Origin: Candidatus Poribacteria bacterium
GTDB lineage: Bacteria; Poribacteria; WGA-4E; WGA-3G
DNA: 64,000 nucleotides
Reading direction: 5' to 3'
Assembly (NCBI GenBank): GCA_012267415.1
Contig: JAAXGN010000124.1
Location: 41,994 to 105,993 of the forward strand
The first letter of the stretch is position 1, and each line of letters begins with the position of its first letter. Positions 34,723 through 42,330 of this stretch are shown here, piece by piece. The notes under the pieces are model-generated. The model searched no databases, was not told the origin of the DNA, and saw only the letters and a list, made by a program, of their open reading frames with translations. Made by a program: the position numbers and the translations under genes.

Positions 34723-35523
34723 ATGAAAATCAGATTATTGCACATAGGTGTCATTATTCTTTTTTTAACAGGTTTTTTCATAACATCAAGTTCTACTGCT
34801 ATTGAACTTGAGAATTTCGTCGGTATGTGGAAATTTGATGAAGGTTCGGGGGATACGGCAAAAGATACGTCAGAAAACGGAAATGATGGGACTCTCATGA
34901 GTAGTCCGAAGTGGGTTGAAGGTAAATTTGACGATGCACTTGAGTTTGACGGTAACGCTTATATTGATATGGGTAATGATGAATCACTCCAGTTTGATGG
35001 GAATGTGACGATTATTTTTTGGGCAAAACCTGAAAACGTAAGCGCGGGGCGACAGTACATTGTCTGTAAAGCATTCGGGGGTGAAGGGTGCTTGACTCAG
35101 GAAACCAATGGCGTAATGAGTTTTTATTGGGGTGATTGTGGTGGCAACTGTGAACCTTATGTAGAGGTACAAAGACCTCCTGCAGGAACTATCGTAAGCG
35201 GTGAATGGATACACATCGCTGAAGTCAGAGATGTTGACGAACGGCAATATAGGATGTATAAGAATGGGGAGGTTGTGGCACAAGGTTCATGGGCGGCATG
35301 TGGTGGTCACCCGTGCGGAGATTCAAAGCCGAGTAGTCTCAACCTTTATATTGGTCACGGTTATGCTGGCAAATTCAGAGGTATTCTTGATGAAGTTGCA
35401 ATTTTAGATGTTGTGCTGAGTGAGGAGGAAATTCAGAATATTATGGAGGTCGGTTTGGATGAGGCGTTTGACGTTTCTCCTAATGGCAAAATTGCGACGA
35501 CTTGGGCAAAACTGAAGCGATAG
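34723..35523 (+). CDS. Exported LamG-domain protein with C-terminal K-I-A-x-T-W motif
   Basis: The start at 34723 follows GGAGGAG by eight bases and gives a signal peptide ending SSTAIE. The 266-residue product holds one LamG domain (M-W-K-F-D-E-G-S-G-D, LEFDGNAYIDMG, IIFWAKPE, GILDEVAILDVVLSEEEI) with several cysteines likely to form disulfides (around CLTQE, DCGGNC, CGGHPCGD). It ends VSPNGKIATTWAKLKR, the shared tail. Confidence 0.82.
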   Translation: MKIRLLHIGVIILFLTGFFITSSSTAIELENFVGMWKFDEGSGDTAKDTSENGNDGTLMSSPKWVEGKFDDALEFDGNAYIDMGNDESLQFDGNVTIIFWAKPENVSAGRQYIVCKAFGGEGCLTQETNGVMSFYWGDCGGNCEPYVEVQRPPAGTIVSGEWIHIAEVRDVDERQYRMYKNGEVVAQGSWAACGGHPCGDSKPSSLNLYIGHGYAGKFRGILDEVAILDVVLSEEEIQNIMEVGLDEAFDVSPNGKIATTWAKLKR

Positions 35524-35545
35524 TATTTACGGATTTAGATGTTTT

Positions 35546-35576
35546 AATAGGCAAGGACGTTATGTTCTTGCCTATT
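35546..35576 (+). terminator. Hairpin after the LamG gene
   Basis: AATAGGCAAGGAC pairs with GTTCTTGCCTATT (13 pairs, one G-T) around a five-base loop, 22 bases after the stop. A short T-containing run (CTTATT) follows. A likely intrinsic terminator. Confidence 0.6.
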
Positions 35577-35584
35577 CTTATTGA

Positions 35585-35648
35585 TGGCACAAACTGAAAG
35601 TTTATGCTACAAAAAGAGCCATTATCAATCAATTAGAAATGGTATAAT
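35585..35648 (+). repeat. GGCACAAACT-AGTTT-TGCTACAAAAA repeat unit
   Basis: Same unit as at 19800-19860 and 52508-52566. It lies about 90 bases upstream of the sigma-factor start. Confidence 0.6.
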
Positions 35649-35738
35649 ATTCACTTCCTTCAAAAACATGCACCTTTTTTTTATTCATTCGCGTCATTAT
35701 ATGCAGATGGATAGAGAATTGCTTTTTGGAGATGTTCG

Positions 35739-37028
35739 GTGAAAAACGATGATGTTGAATTAGTCAAACGTATTCTGGCTGGTGATGAATCTGCTTTTGC
35801 AATACTGGTGTGTAAATATCAGGAGCAAGTTCACTCACATGCTTGGCGGAAAACGGGTGATTATCATATTGCTGAAGATATTACCCAAGATGCATTCCTG
35901 CAGGTGTATAAGAAACTGGAAACGCTTGAAGATCCGACGCAGTTCTCAAGGTGGCTTTACACGATAGTGAATCATCTCTGTATCGCATGGTTCCGAGAAA
36001 ATAAGATGCAGAGCGAATTACTGGAAGCACTTGATGTCTCAGATATAGAGACTGAGGCGTATTCCCAATATGTAGCATCTGAATACGCAGAAACTGTTAA
36101 TGCAACGCAACGTGACCTTGTGAAAAGACTGCTCGGGAAGTTGAAGGAGCGTGACCGAGAGGTTATTACACTCCACTATTTTGAAGAGATGACATCTTCA
36201 GAGATCGGAACGTATTTAGGTGTATCGGAAAATACGGTTAAGAGTCGAATTCGTCGGGCAAGGCAACGGTTGAGACAGTATGAATTCATGATTCATGAAT
36301 CGTTAGATATTACAAGTGAAAGGGAGCATATTCCCCAAGACAATTTGAAAGGAGATACTATCATGGCAAGGGAAGATAAAGATGAGTTGAATCTTGAAGA
36401 AATTAATGAGAATCTGACTAAGATGCAAATAGGAATTGCTGATAATGTACGCATGGAGATGAGTGAACTTCGTGATTATATCAGTTCTCTAATTGAGGAA
36501 CTACATACGGCATTTGATATATCGTCTCCTCCTCTCACACATTCGGTATTTGGTATACCGTCATCTCGCACACAACGTAAACGGAGTGATGCGCTTAAGA
36601 CATTAAGCACGTTGTTACCTGAAGATGCTACAAACCATGTTGCCTGGGGTTATGTTGGTGCGTATCAAAACGCTTCTAATTCAGGGAACTCACGCATTGC
36701 CTATTGGTCGGACAGTCTTGATATCTTTCTAAACAAAGCACCTGATCCAGACATCATAAACTTTGCGAGTCTCTTCACAAATCCTGCCATTATCGCTATC
36801 TTAAGAGAGCTAGTAAATGGCGAGAAGTCTGTTTCAGATTTAGTGGAAGCGTCTGGCATGTCTGAAAGTGATATAGAGAAGGGTGTGAAGACGTTAATGG
36901 ACGCAACTTTAGTGGTTCGTACAGACGAAAACCTTATTAAACCGAATAACGATGTGATTTCATTTTTTCTGAACTTTGTGAGTATGACAATTGTACATCT
37001 TGGACATATCAAACCTAAGACTAAATAA
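35739..37028 (+). CDS. ECF sigma factor fused to a C-terminal winged-helix-like regulatory domain
   Basis: A 429-residue protein starting with GTG, with GGAG nine bases upstream. Residues ~5-90 are sigma region 2 (F-A-I-L-V-x-K-Y, DITQDAFLQVYKKL, FSRWLYTIVNHLC). Residues ~130-185 are region 4 (KERDREVITLHYFEEMTSSE, VSENTVKSRIRRARQRL). Normal ECF factors end here at ~190 residues. This one continues through a charged linker to a ~150-residue domain, from about residue 280. That domain holds HVAWGYVGAYQ, NSRIAYWSDSLDIFLNKAPD and an ArsR-like helix-turn-helix stretch (IIAILRELVNGEKSVSDLVE), and ends FFLNFVSMTIVHLGHIK. The same domain recurs, membrane-anchored, in the next gene, with which it probably forms a regulatory unit. 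Confidence 0.88.
   Translation: MKNDDVELVKRILAGDESAFAILVCKYQEQVHSHAWRKTGDYHIAEDITQDAFLQVYKKLETLEDPTQFSRWLYTIVNHLCIAWFRENKMQSELLEALDVSDIETEAYSQYVASEYAETVNATQRDLVKRLLGKLKERDREVITLHYFEEMTSSEIGTYLGVSENTVKSRIRRARQRLRQYEFMIHESLDITSEREHIPQDNLKGDTIMAREDKDELNLEEINENLTKMQIGIADNVRMEMSELRDYISSLIEELHTAFDISSPPLTHSVFGIPSSRTQRKRSDALKTLSTLLPEDATNHVAWGYVGAYQNASNSGNSRIAYWSDSLDIFLNKAPDPDIINFASLFTNPAIIAILRELVNGEKSVSDLVEASGMSESDIEKGVKTLMDATLVVRTDENLIKPNNDVISFFLNFVSMTIVHLGHIKPKTK
36348..36365 (+). promoter_or_regulatory. Strong internal ribosome binding site and start codon in the sigma gene
   Basis: AAAGGAG at 36348-36354 stands eight bases before an in-frame ATG at 36363, just after the end of sigma region 4. 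It would yield a separate 221-residue protein beginning MAREDKDELN and containing only the linker and regulatory domain. The site is stronger than the one before the sigma GTG. Use in the cell is inferred. Confidence 0.55.
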
Positions 37029-37044
37029 ACATGAGTTTGATAAA

Positions 37045-37103
37045 TGTAGCGTAAACTTTCCAGTTTGCGCCTAGTGTGCCACAAACTGAAAGTTTGTGCT
37101 ACA
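37045..37103 (+). repeat. TGTAGCGTAAACT/AGTTTGTGCTACA hairpin after the sigma gene
   Basis: TGTAGCGTAAACTTTCCAG and its imperfect inverse GAAAGTTTGTGCTACA form a hairpin of about 25 pairs beginning 16 bases after the sigma stop. The same hairpin forms the inside of the element at 39303-39398. It may act as a partial terminator between the two genes. Confidence 0.6.
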
Positions 37104-37228
37104 ATTCACGCCTATCGGATACGAAAACGGCGTGAGTGTACGCATCCGAAGTGATTAATCAAAATGACGTTAAATAACCAATTTATTGATAGAATTCACT
37201 TACCTAATTTCGTATAAGGAGAAATATA

Positions 37229-37813
37229 ATGTTAATAAAAACCTTGATCCGTGGGCATTTTGCTCGTTATATAACACTGTTTTTTGCAGTCACGTTAACT
37301 ATTGGTCTAATTTTCGTTGTAACAAACACACTTGTGGGACATGAAGCTGACGAAGAGCTTGTTTCACAGAAGGATGCTGCGCTGGAAGTATTGTGTGAGC
37401 TTCCAGATGATCAGAAAAAACACATCTCATGGGGATATGTAGGAGCATATCGCACCTCTCCCGGTAGGACTAACAGTCGCATTGCATTTTGGCAGGACGA
37501 TTATGATCGCTTCTTATCCAAAGCACCGGATGCCGCCATCGTAGATTTTGCGACTATCTTTACAAATAAAAACGTCGTCGCTGTTGTAAGGCAGTTGGTT
37601 GAGGGAAAGAAATCTATAGCGGACTTATCAGAGGTGATCGGGGTCTCAGAGGGTGAGATAGAGGAAGCTGTCAAGGCGTTAATAGACTCACAATTGGCAG
37701 CTCGGACAGAAGATAACCGCATTGAACCGAAAAACGATGTCGGTTCCTTTTTCCTAAATTTTGTCAGTATGACAACCGTTCATCTTGGACATATCAAATC
37801 TGAAGATAGATGA
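37229..37813 (+). CDS. Membrane-anchored paralog of the sigma factor's C-terminal domain
   Basis: A 194-residue protein with one N-terminal membrane helix (about 14-36, LFFAVTLTIGLIFVVTN) followed by a domain closely matching the last ~150 residues of the preceding sigma factor: HISWGYVGAYR, NSRIAFWQDDYDRFLSKAPD, VVAVVRQLVEGKKSIADLSE and FFLNFVSMTTVHLGHIK align without large gaps. It has no sigma region. AAGGAG precedes the ATG. It could be a membrane-bound partner or competitor, in effect an anti-sigma-like module of a new type; this is an inference from the pairing. Confidence 0.8.
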   Translation: MLIKTLIRGHFARYITLFFAVTLTIGLIFVVTNTLVGHEADEELVSQKDAALEVLCELPDDQKKHISWGYVGAYRTSPGRTNSRIAFWQDDYDRFLSKAPDAAIVDFATIFTNKNVVAVVRQLVEGKKSIADLSEVIGVSEGEIEEAVKALIDSQLAARTEDNRIEPKNDVGSFFLNFVSMTTVHLGHIKSEDR

Positions 37814-37931
37814 TGCGTTGATCATTTTCATGCTCCTGACAGTTCTTCTTGTATATTTTACTGGGATGTGTTATCATTGGTCATTGATACGATTTTCATA
37901 GATCCTGTAAATTATAATTTCAGGTGTACTC

Positions 37932-38114
37932 ATGTGGTTGTTTCTAATAATTCCAATCATGGTCTTAGCGGTTATATTGTTATATATTTCAGCTGCACAA
38001 TCACGGAAATCCTACAGATGTCCGAAATGTGGTGAAAAAGTTCGAGTGGAATATATGGATACAAGCCGCTGTGGCATGTGTGGTACACATTTGAAACGGG
38101 AGGGGACTCAATGA
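37932..38114 (+). CDS. Small membrane protein with a zinc ribbon
   Basis: A 60-residue protein: an N-terminal helix (about 2-22, LFLIIPIMVLAVILLYIS), then a four-cysteine zinc ribbon, C-P-K-C and C-G-M-C, in a basic setting. It overlaps the YbjQ-like gene by four bases (ATGA at 38111-38114), so the two are coupled. No family name is known to me. Confidence 0.7.
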   Translation: MWLFLIIPIMVLAVILLYISAAQSRKSYRCPKCGEKVRVEYMDTSRCGMCGTHLKREGTQ

Positions 38115-38557
38115 GGAGAGAAGACCTATTAGCAGGAACGCGTCCTGAAATTACTGAAGGTCAGATTGTTATGACCGGTAGCGACGGTTTTGACGGTTAT
38201 GAAATCATGGACTATAAGGGGCTGGTATGGGGAATTTCTGTCCGATCCAAAGATATGGGACAAGATTGTGCCATGGGATGTAAAGGTGTCACTGGTGGTG
38301 AGTTGCAATCTTATACGGCGTTGGCAGATGAATCTCGCCAACGGGCTATTGATTTAATGCTACAGATGGCTGGAAGACAGAACGCAAACGGAATTATCAA
38401 CATAGATTTTGAGCTGACAGGTGCATCTCAGGGGGCATCTCAGGTGGTTGTGCATGGCACAGCGGTTGTTATTAAGCCAATTGTGAATTATGTTCCTGTT
38501 GGTGCGGTTGGAAATATCTTGGCAGATATGCAGGATACCTTTGAAAAAACCGGATAA
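38111..38557 (+). CDS. YbjQ/UPF0145 family protein
   Basis: The start at 38111 (GGGAGGGGACTCA upstream) gives 148 residues. The core matches the YbjQ/heavy-metal-binding domain family: T-G-S-D-G-F-D-G-Y-E-I, DYKGLVWGISVRSKD, Y-T-A-L-A-D-E-S-R-Q-R-A-I-D-L-M and ANGIINIDFE, then V-V-V-H-G-T-A-V-V-I. Family members assemble as small pentamers, with no settled role. It overlaps genes on both sides, between the zinc-ribbon and the membrane gene. Confidence 0.82.
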   Translation: MRREDLLAGTRPEITEGQIVMTGSDGFDGYEIMDYKGLVWGISVRSKDMGQDCAMGCKGVTGGELQSYTALADESRQRAIDLMLQMAGRQNANGIINIDFELTGASQGASQVVVHGTAVVIKPIVNYVPVGAVGNILADMQDTFEKTG

Positions 38558-39156
38558 TGCACAACTTGTTCTCTAATCTTATTTTCAACATCCGCTTGAA
38601 GTGGATGTGGCTGCATCACACCCATACCTTCAATTGGGCACACAAACCGTTGTGTGAAAGGTTCAAGTCTGGTGTATTACGGATCGGCAAACTACATGTC
38701 TGTCGTAGTTGCCTTTTTGCTTACAGTGGTATCCTGATTGGTATCATTGCAGCTTTAGTTTATCCAACGTATATAGTTGATTTGAAGCTGACTTGGATCC
38801 TATTCGTTCTGGTTCCAGTGGTCGTTTCATCTTATCCGCGTTTTTATAAGAAACTACCAAGATTCTGTCAGGATATTTTGCGTTTTGTGATGGGAGTCAT
38901 TTTAGGTATTATACCTTTTCTTCTGATACACAGAAACTTCATATCTGGTATTATATGTGTCTTAGTTATGGGTATATTCTGGCGGATTTACTTCCATCAA
39001 CGTAAAATGCGTAAGCTGCGCGCCTGTGATGGTTGTCCGGAATTGGACCTACCCGAAATCTGTAGCGGTTTTCAGCATCAATCGGAAGCGGTGCGTCTTT
39101 ATGAGATTGAGGCTACCGAGTTGTTGTATCGTACAGGACGCGGTTTTCCAGACTGA
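38557..39156 (+). CDS. Polytopic membrane protein, DUF2085-like
   Basis: A 199-residue protein with about four membrane helices (about 48-68, 76-96, 106-128 and 130-145). Before them lies H-K-P-L-C-E-R-F ... HVCRSCLFAYSGILIG, resembling the DUF2085 pattern of a Cys/Arg segment followed by C-x-R-C and a G-x-x-x-G helix. After them comes C-D-G-C-P-E-L, another possible metal-binding pair. The ATG shares a base with the stop of the YbjQ-like gene. The three genes look like one operon concerned with the membrane and a metal. Confidence 0.65.
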   Translation: MHNLFSNLIFNIRLKWMWLHHTHTFNWAHKPLCERFKSGVLRIGKLHVCRSCLFAYSGILIGIIAALVYPTYIVDLKLTWILFVLVPVVVSSYPRFYKKLPRFCQDILRFVMGVILGIIPFLLIHRNFISGIICVLVMGIFWRIYFHQRKMRKLRACDGCPELDLPEICSGFQHQSEAVRLYEIEATELLYRTGRGFPD

Positions 39157-39174
39157 ATTCCGGTTCTAATACGT

Positions 39175-39296
39175 TATAATGAACTTTGGAATTAATGAAA
39201 CATTTCACGACGGGCGAGGTGACCTCGCCCCTACAGGGTGTTCTTCGTCATCGGTGTATGGGGTGAAATGTCTCATTGATTGTTCACTTTATTATA
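39175..39296. repeat. TATAGT-family MITE-like element with GGGCGAGGTGACCTCGCCC core
   Basis: The left end TATAATGAACTTTGGAATTA and right end TTGTTCACTTTATTATA flank the same core and the same constant right arm as at 32006 and 50939. It is followed at once by the TTGCTACC element. Confidence 0.75.
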
Positions 39297-39302
39297 CCTG
39301 GG

Positions 39303-39398
39303 TTGCTACCTATAAGTTTTAGCCAATATTTGTAGCGTAAACTGCCAGTTTGCGCCCATTATGGCACAATCTGGCAGATTGTGCTACATAGGTAGCAA
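39303..39398. repeat. TTGCTACCTAT-ended MITE-like element, 96 bases
   Basis: The ends TTGCTACCTAT (39303-39313) and ATAGGTAGCAA (39388-39398) are exact inverses. Almost the entire inside is the TGTAGCGTAAACTG/CAG-TTGTGCTACA hairpin. It is the compact version of 487-682 and lies 50 bases upstream of a PhyH gene. Confidence 0.75.
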
Positions 39399-39448
39399 CT
39401 TAGGTCATTATAACAAAATCAGAACACACATATAAAAAAGGTAATTAA

Positions 39449-40282
39449 ATGGCAATATTAACACAAGCACATCATGATCATTTTGATGAAAACGGCTATA
39501 TGGTGATTGAAAATGCTGTGCCGATGGATTTGTGTGAAGCGGTGGTTGATGCGATTTTCGCTTTTTTGGAGATGGATCCATCTGACCCGAATGATTGGTA
39601 TCGTGCGCCGCATAAGCCCGGTGCTGGTATGGTGGAAATGTATTTTCATCAAGCGATGTGGAATGTGTACCAACATCCACCGATTCATCAGATCTATAGT
39701 GAAGTGTATGGTACTGAAAGGATTTGGGTTCACCAAGATAGAGTGAATATGAAACCTCCACGACATCTTGACTATCCTGATTGGGATCATAAAGGTATGT
39801 ATCATTGGGATGCAGATACAACGAAACTGCCGGTAAGATTCAGCACGCAAGGTGTTCTGTTTTTAAGAGATACGGCTGATAATCAAGGTTCTTTTGTTTG
39901 TTGGCCTGGTGCACACAAATCCTTAATTGATGAGAAGAATCCTTGGGTGCCGGAACTGACGCCAGCTGTATATCGGGAGAAGTTCATACAAGTGCCGGCG
40001 AAGGCGGGGTCTTTGCTTATCTGGCATGTTGCGCTTCCACACGGTAACGGACAGAATACATCTGACAAACCGAGACTTGCACAATATATGAACTATTATG
40101 TTGCGCCTAATCCGATGAATGAAGAACGTCGACAAGAACGGATTACGTTGTGGCGTGAGCGAAGAGCTCTGGGGAGAGGACCTTATCCAGGGGACCCACG
40201 GGGATGGGAAGCGAAAAACTATGGATCCCCAGAATTGACACCTTTAGGGAGAAAACTGCTGGGAATTGATCTGTGGGATTAA
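39449..40282 (+). CDS. Phytanoyl-CoA dioxygenase (PhyH) family protein
   Basis: A 277-residue dioxygenase. The iron site is H119-W-D121 in MYHWDADTTK, with the distal His 198 in VALPHGNGQN; K-P-R-L-A-Q-Y offers the 2-oxoglutarate Arg. The opening HHDHFDENGYMVIENAV fits the family. It differs from the 23.2 kb member outside the motifs, so the two probably act on different substrates. It stands alone, with AAGG upstream of the ATG. Confidence 0.88.
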   Translation: MAILTQAHHDHFDENGYMVIENAVPMDLCEAVVDAIFAFLEMDPSDPNDWYRAPHKPGAGMVEMYFHQAMWNVYQHPPIHQIYSEVYGTERIWVHQDRVNMKPPRHLDYPDWDHKGMYHWDADTTKLPVRFSTQGVLFLRDTADNQGSFVCWPGAHKSLIDEKNPWVPELTPAVYREKFIQVPAKAGSLLIWHVALPHGNGQNTSDKPRLAQYMNYYVAPNPMNEERRQERITLWRERRALGRGPYPGDPRGWEAKNYGSPELTPLGRKLLGIDLWD

Positions 40283-40413
40283 TTGTAAATGGGTGGTGTA
40301 GGTACTCATTTATATAATACAAAAATATGCGGAATTAATATGCGGGCGGGGGACCCCGCCCTTACGGTGATTGTTTGGAAGATTATGGTAGAAAATAGTA
40401 GGTGATAGAAAGG

Positions 40414-41208
40414 TTAATAGGTTTTAATGTTCGCCCAACTTGTTGCTAACTTACCATCTGGATCAACACTGAGTGCGCCCTTTAGTCCATTGTTTCGGAT
40501 AGTATTGATTTGGCTTTCCGTTAGATCAACGTTAAAGATGGCGACTTCATCCAACATCCCTAACAGGAATGAATGTCCGGTCAATCTTGATCCGATGTTG
40601 ACAGGAACTGATGTGCCATCTGTGTTCATGTCTTTATCACCACCAGCTTTAGTTTGCTGTTTTCCATCAACATATAGGTCGTGGTCTTGGACAGATTCTC
40701 CACCTTCGGGAAAGACGACGGCACAATGACGCCATTCTCCGTTGCATACGTCGTCTCCTCCGTAGTTTTGTCCCCCATTCACTTCAATTCTTAAGAAGCA
40801 TTGCGCGCCTGAAACGTGTGCGCGTATATAGTATTTTTCGCCTCCAGCATTCCTACCCCATTTTACCCATGAGTGGTCTCTTGTGCCATCGGCTTTGAAC
40901 CAAAAGACTGTTGTTCTTGGCTCAAGTGCGCCAACGCCTGCAAAATCGGGAACAACTAAATGATTATTATTACCATCAAATTGCAACGCTTTACCAAAAC
41001 GTCCATTAACGTATTCTGCCCCAATAATGTTTGCGTCACGATTATTCCCTGATGAATCTGTAGCAACGTTTCCACTTCCCTCGTCAAAGAGATAGGCTAA
41101 CTCAATAGTCTCCTGATCAATTATTGCGGAATTGCCGATGCTTGTAATTGACATTGTAATAAAGAGAACACCCAAAACAGATAGCATGATTATATTTGGA
41201 TTTTTCAT
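40414..41208 (-). CDS. Exported LamG-domain protein with C-terminal K-L-A-T-S-W motif
   Basis: The start at 41208, after AAGGAG, gives a signal peptide ending GNSAIID. The 264-residue product has one LamG domain (L-A-Y-L-F-D-E-G-S-G-N, LQFDGNNNHLVV, TTVFWFKADGTRDHSWVKWG, LLGMLDEVAIFNVDLTE). It ends VDPDGKLATSWANIKTY. It is highly similar to the next gene to its right, indicating a tandem duplication. Confidence 0.85.
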   Translation of the reverse strand: MKNPNIIMLSVLGVLFITMSITSIGNSAIIDQETIELAYLFDEGSGNVATDSSGNNRDANIIGAEYVNGRFGKALQFDGNNNHLVVPDFAGVGALEPRTTVFWFKADGTRDHSWVKWGRNAGGEKYYIRAHVSGAQCFLRIEVNGGQNYGGDDVCNGEWRHCAVVFPEGGESVQDHDLYVDGKQQTKAGGDKDMNTDGTSVPVNIGSRLTGHSFLLGMLDEVAIFNVDLTESQINTIRNNGLKGALSVDPDGKLATSWANIKTY

Positions 41209-41294
41209 TTTTTTCTCCTTGTTGGTAACGGAAAGGACGGGTACAATGCCCCGTCCTACCAATGTAAAGAGATATGTTGATAAGTAAACAGTTG

Positions 41295-42092
41295 TTAGTA
41301 TCTCTTAATTCTTCCCCAACTTGTTGCTAACTTTCCTTGTGGGTCAACGTTTACGGTACCGTATAAACCGGTATCCATAATATCATTGATTTGTTCAGCA
41401 TCCAATGCGGCACTGAAGATAGCGAGTTCGTCTAATAGTCCGTGCATGAACGTATGTCCTGTCAGGCGTGCGCCGGCATTTACTTCAACATTTACACCGG
41501 TGTTCATTTCTCTATCTCCGCCGGTGTTTTCTTGAAGAACACCATCTACATAGAGGTCGGTGTCTTGAACGGAATCAGCACCATCGGGAAAAACGACAGC
41601 ACAATGATGCCACTCACCATCACATACATCCGCTTGTCCGTAATTTTGTCCACCGTTAACCTCTATTCTGAGGAAGCACTGTTGACCGGACACATGTCCT
41701 CGTATGTAGTATTTTGCTCCGCCGGTGTTTGGTCCCCATTTGACCCATGAATGATCTCTTGTACTACTGGCTTTGAACCAGAAAACGGTAGTTCGGGGAT
41801 CTTTTCCACCGACACCCATATAACCGGAGATAAGTAGGTTATCGTCGACGCCATCATACATTAATGCTGTTCCAAAGACACCTTCAGCGTATTGTGCGCC
41901 CATGATTGTGCCATCCCGTCCATTCGGTGAGGAATCTTTTGCTACGTCCCCTTCTCCCTCGTCAAAGAGATAAAGTACGTCAACAACCTCCTCGTCAACA
42001 ATACCAGCCTGGACAATGCCTGTGATTGAGATAGTAAACAGGATGATACTTAACAAGGCAACAAAGTAACCACTGTTATTTCTAAATTTCAT
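41295..42092 (-). CDS. Exported LamG-domain protein with C-terminal K-L-A-T-S-W motif, tandem paralog
   Basis: Of two nearby ATGs the one at 42092 lies nine bases after GGAGG and is preferred. The 265-residue product has a signal peptide, then a LamG domain sharing TTVFWFKA, RDHSWVKWGPNTGG, QQCFLRIEVNGGQNYG and DSVQDTDLYVDG with its neighbour. It ends VDPQGKLATSWGRIKRY. The 86-base gap between the two suggests they are cotranscribed. Confidence 0.85.
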   Translation of the reverse strand: MKFRNNSGYFVALLSIILFTISITGIVQAGIVDEEVVDVLYLFDEGEGDVAKDSSPNGRDGTIMGAQYAEGVFGTALMYDGVDDNLLISGYMGVGGKDPRTTVFWFKASSTRDHSWVKWGPNTGGAKYYIRGHVSGQQCFLRIEVNGGQNYGQADVCDGEWHHCAVVFPDGADSVQDTDLYVDGVLQENTGGDREMNTGVNVEVNAGARLTGHTFMHGLLDELAIFSAALDAEQINDIMDTGLYGTVNVDPQGKLATSWGRIKRY

Positions 42093-42330
42093 TTTCATTT
42101 TCCTCCAATACCAAAAATTCATAAGATTTTTGGTGTAAAACTGTAATTTGTCAATAATCCTTAGATTCTATTATAACAAGAACGACAAAAATAGTCAATC
42201 AGTTAATTTTTTCAGGATGCGTAAATAATTTGTCAGTAGAGACAGCACTCGGAGAGTGCCTACTACTATTAAGAGTTTTGTAGGTTGGGCGGATATTCAG
42301 ATCCGCCCAATATCTTGTTTCTACATGCAT

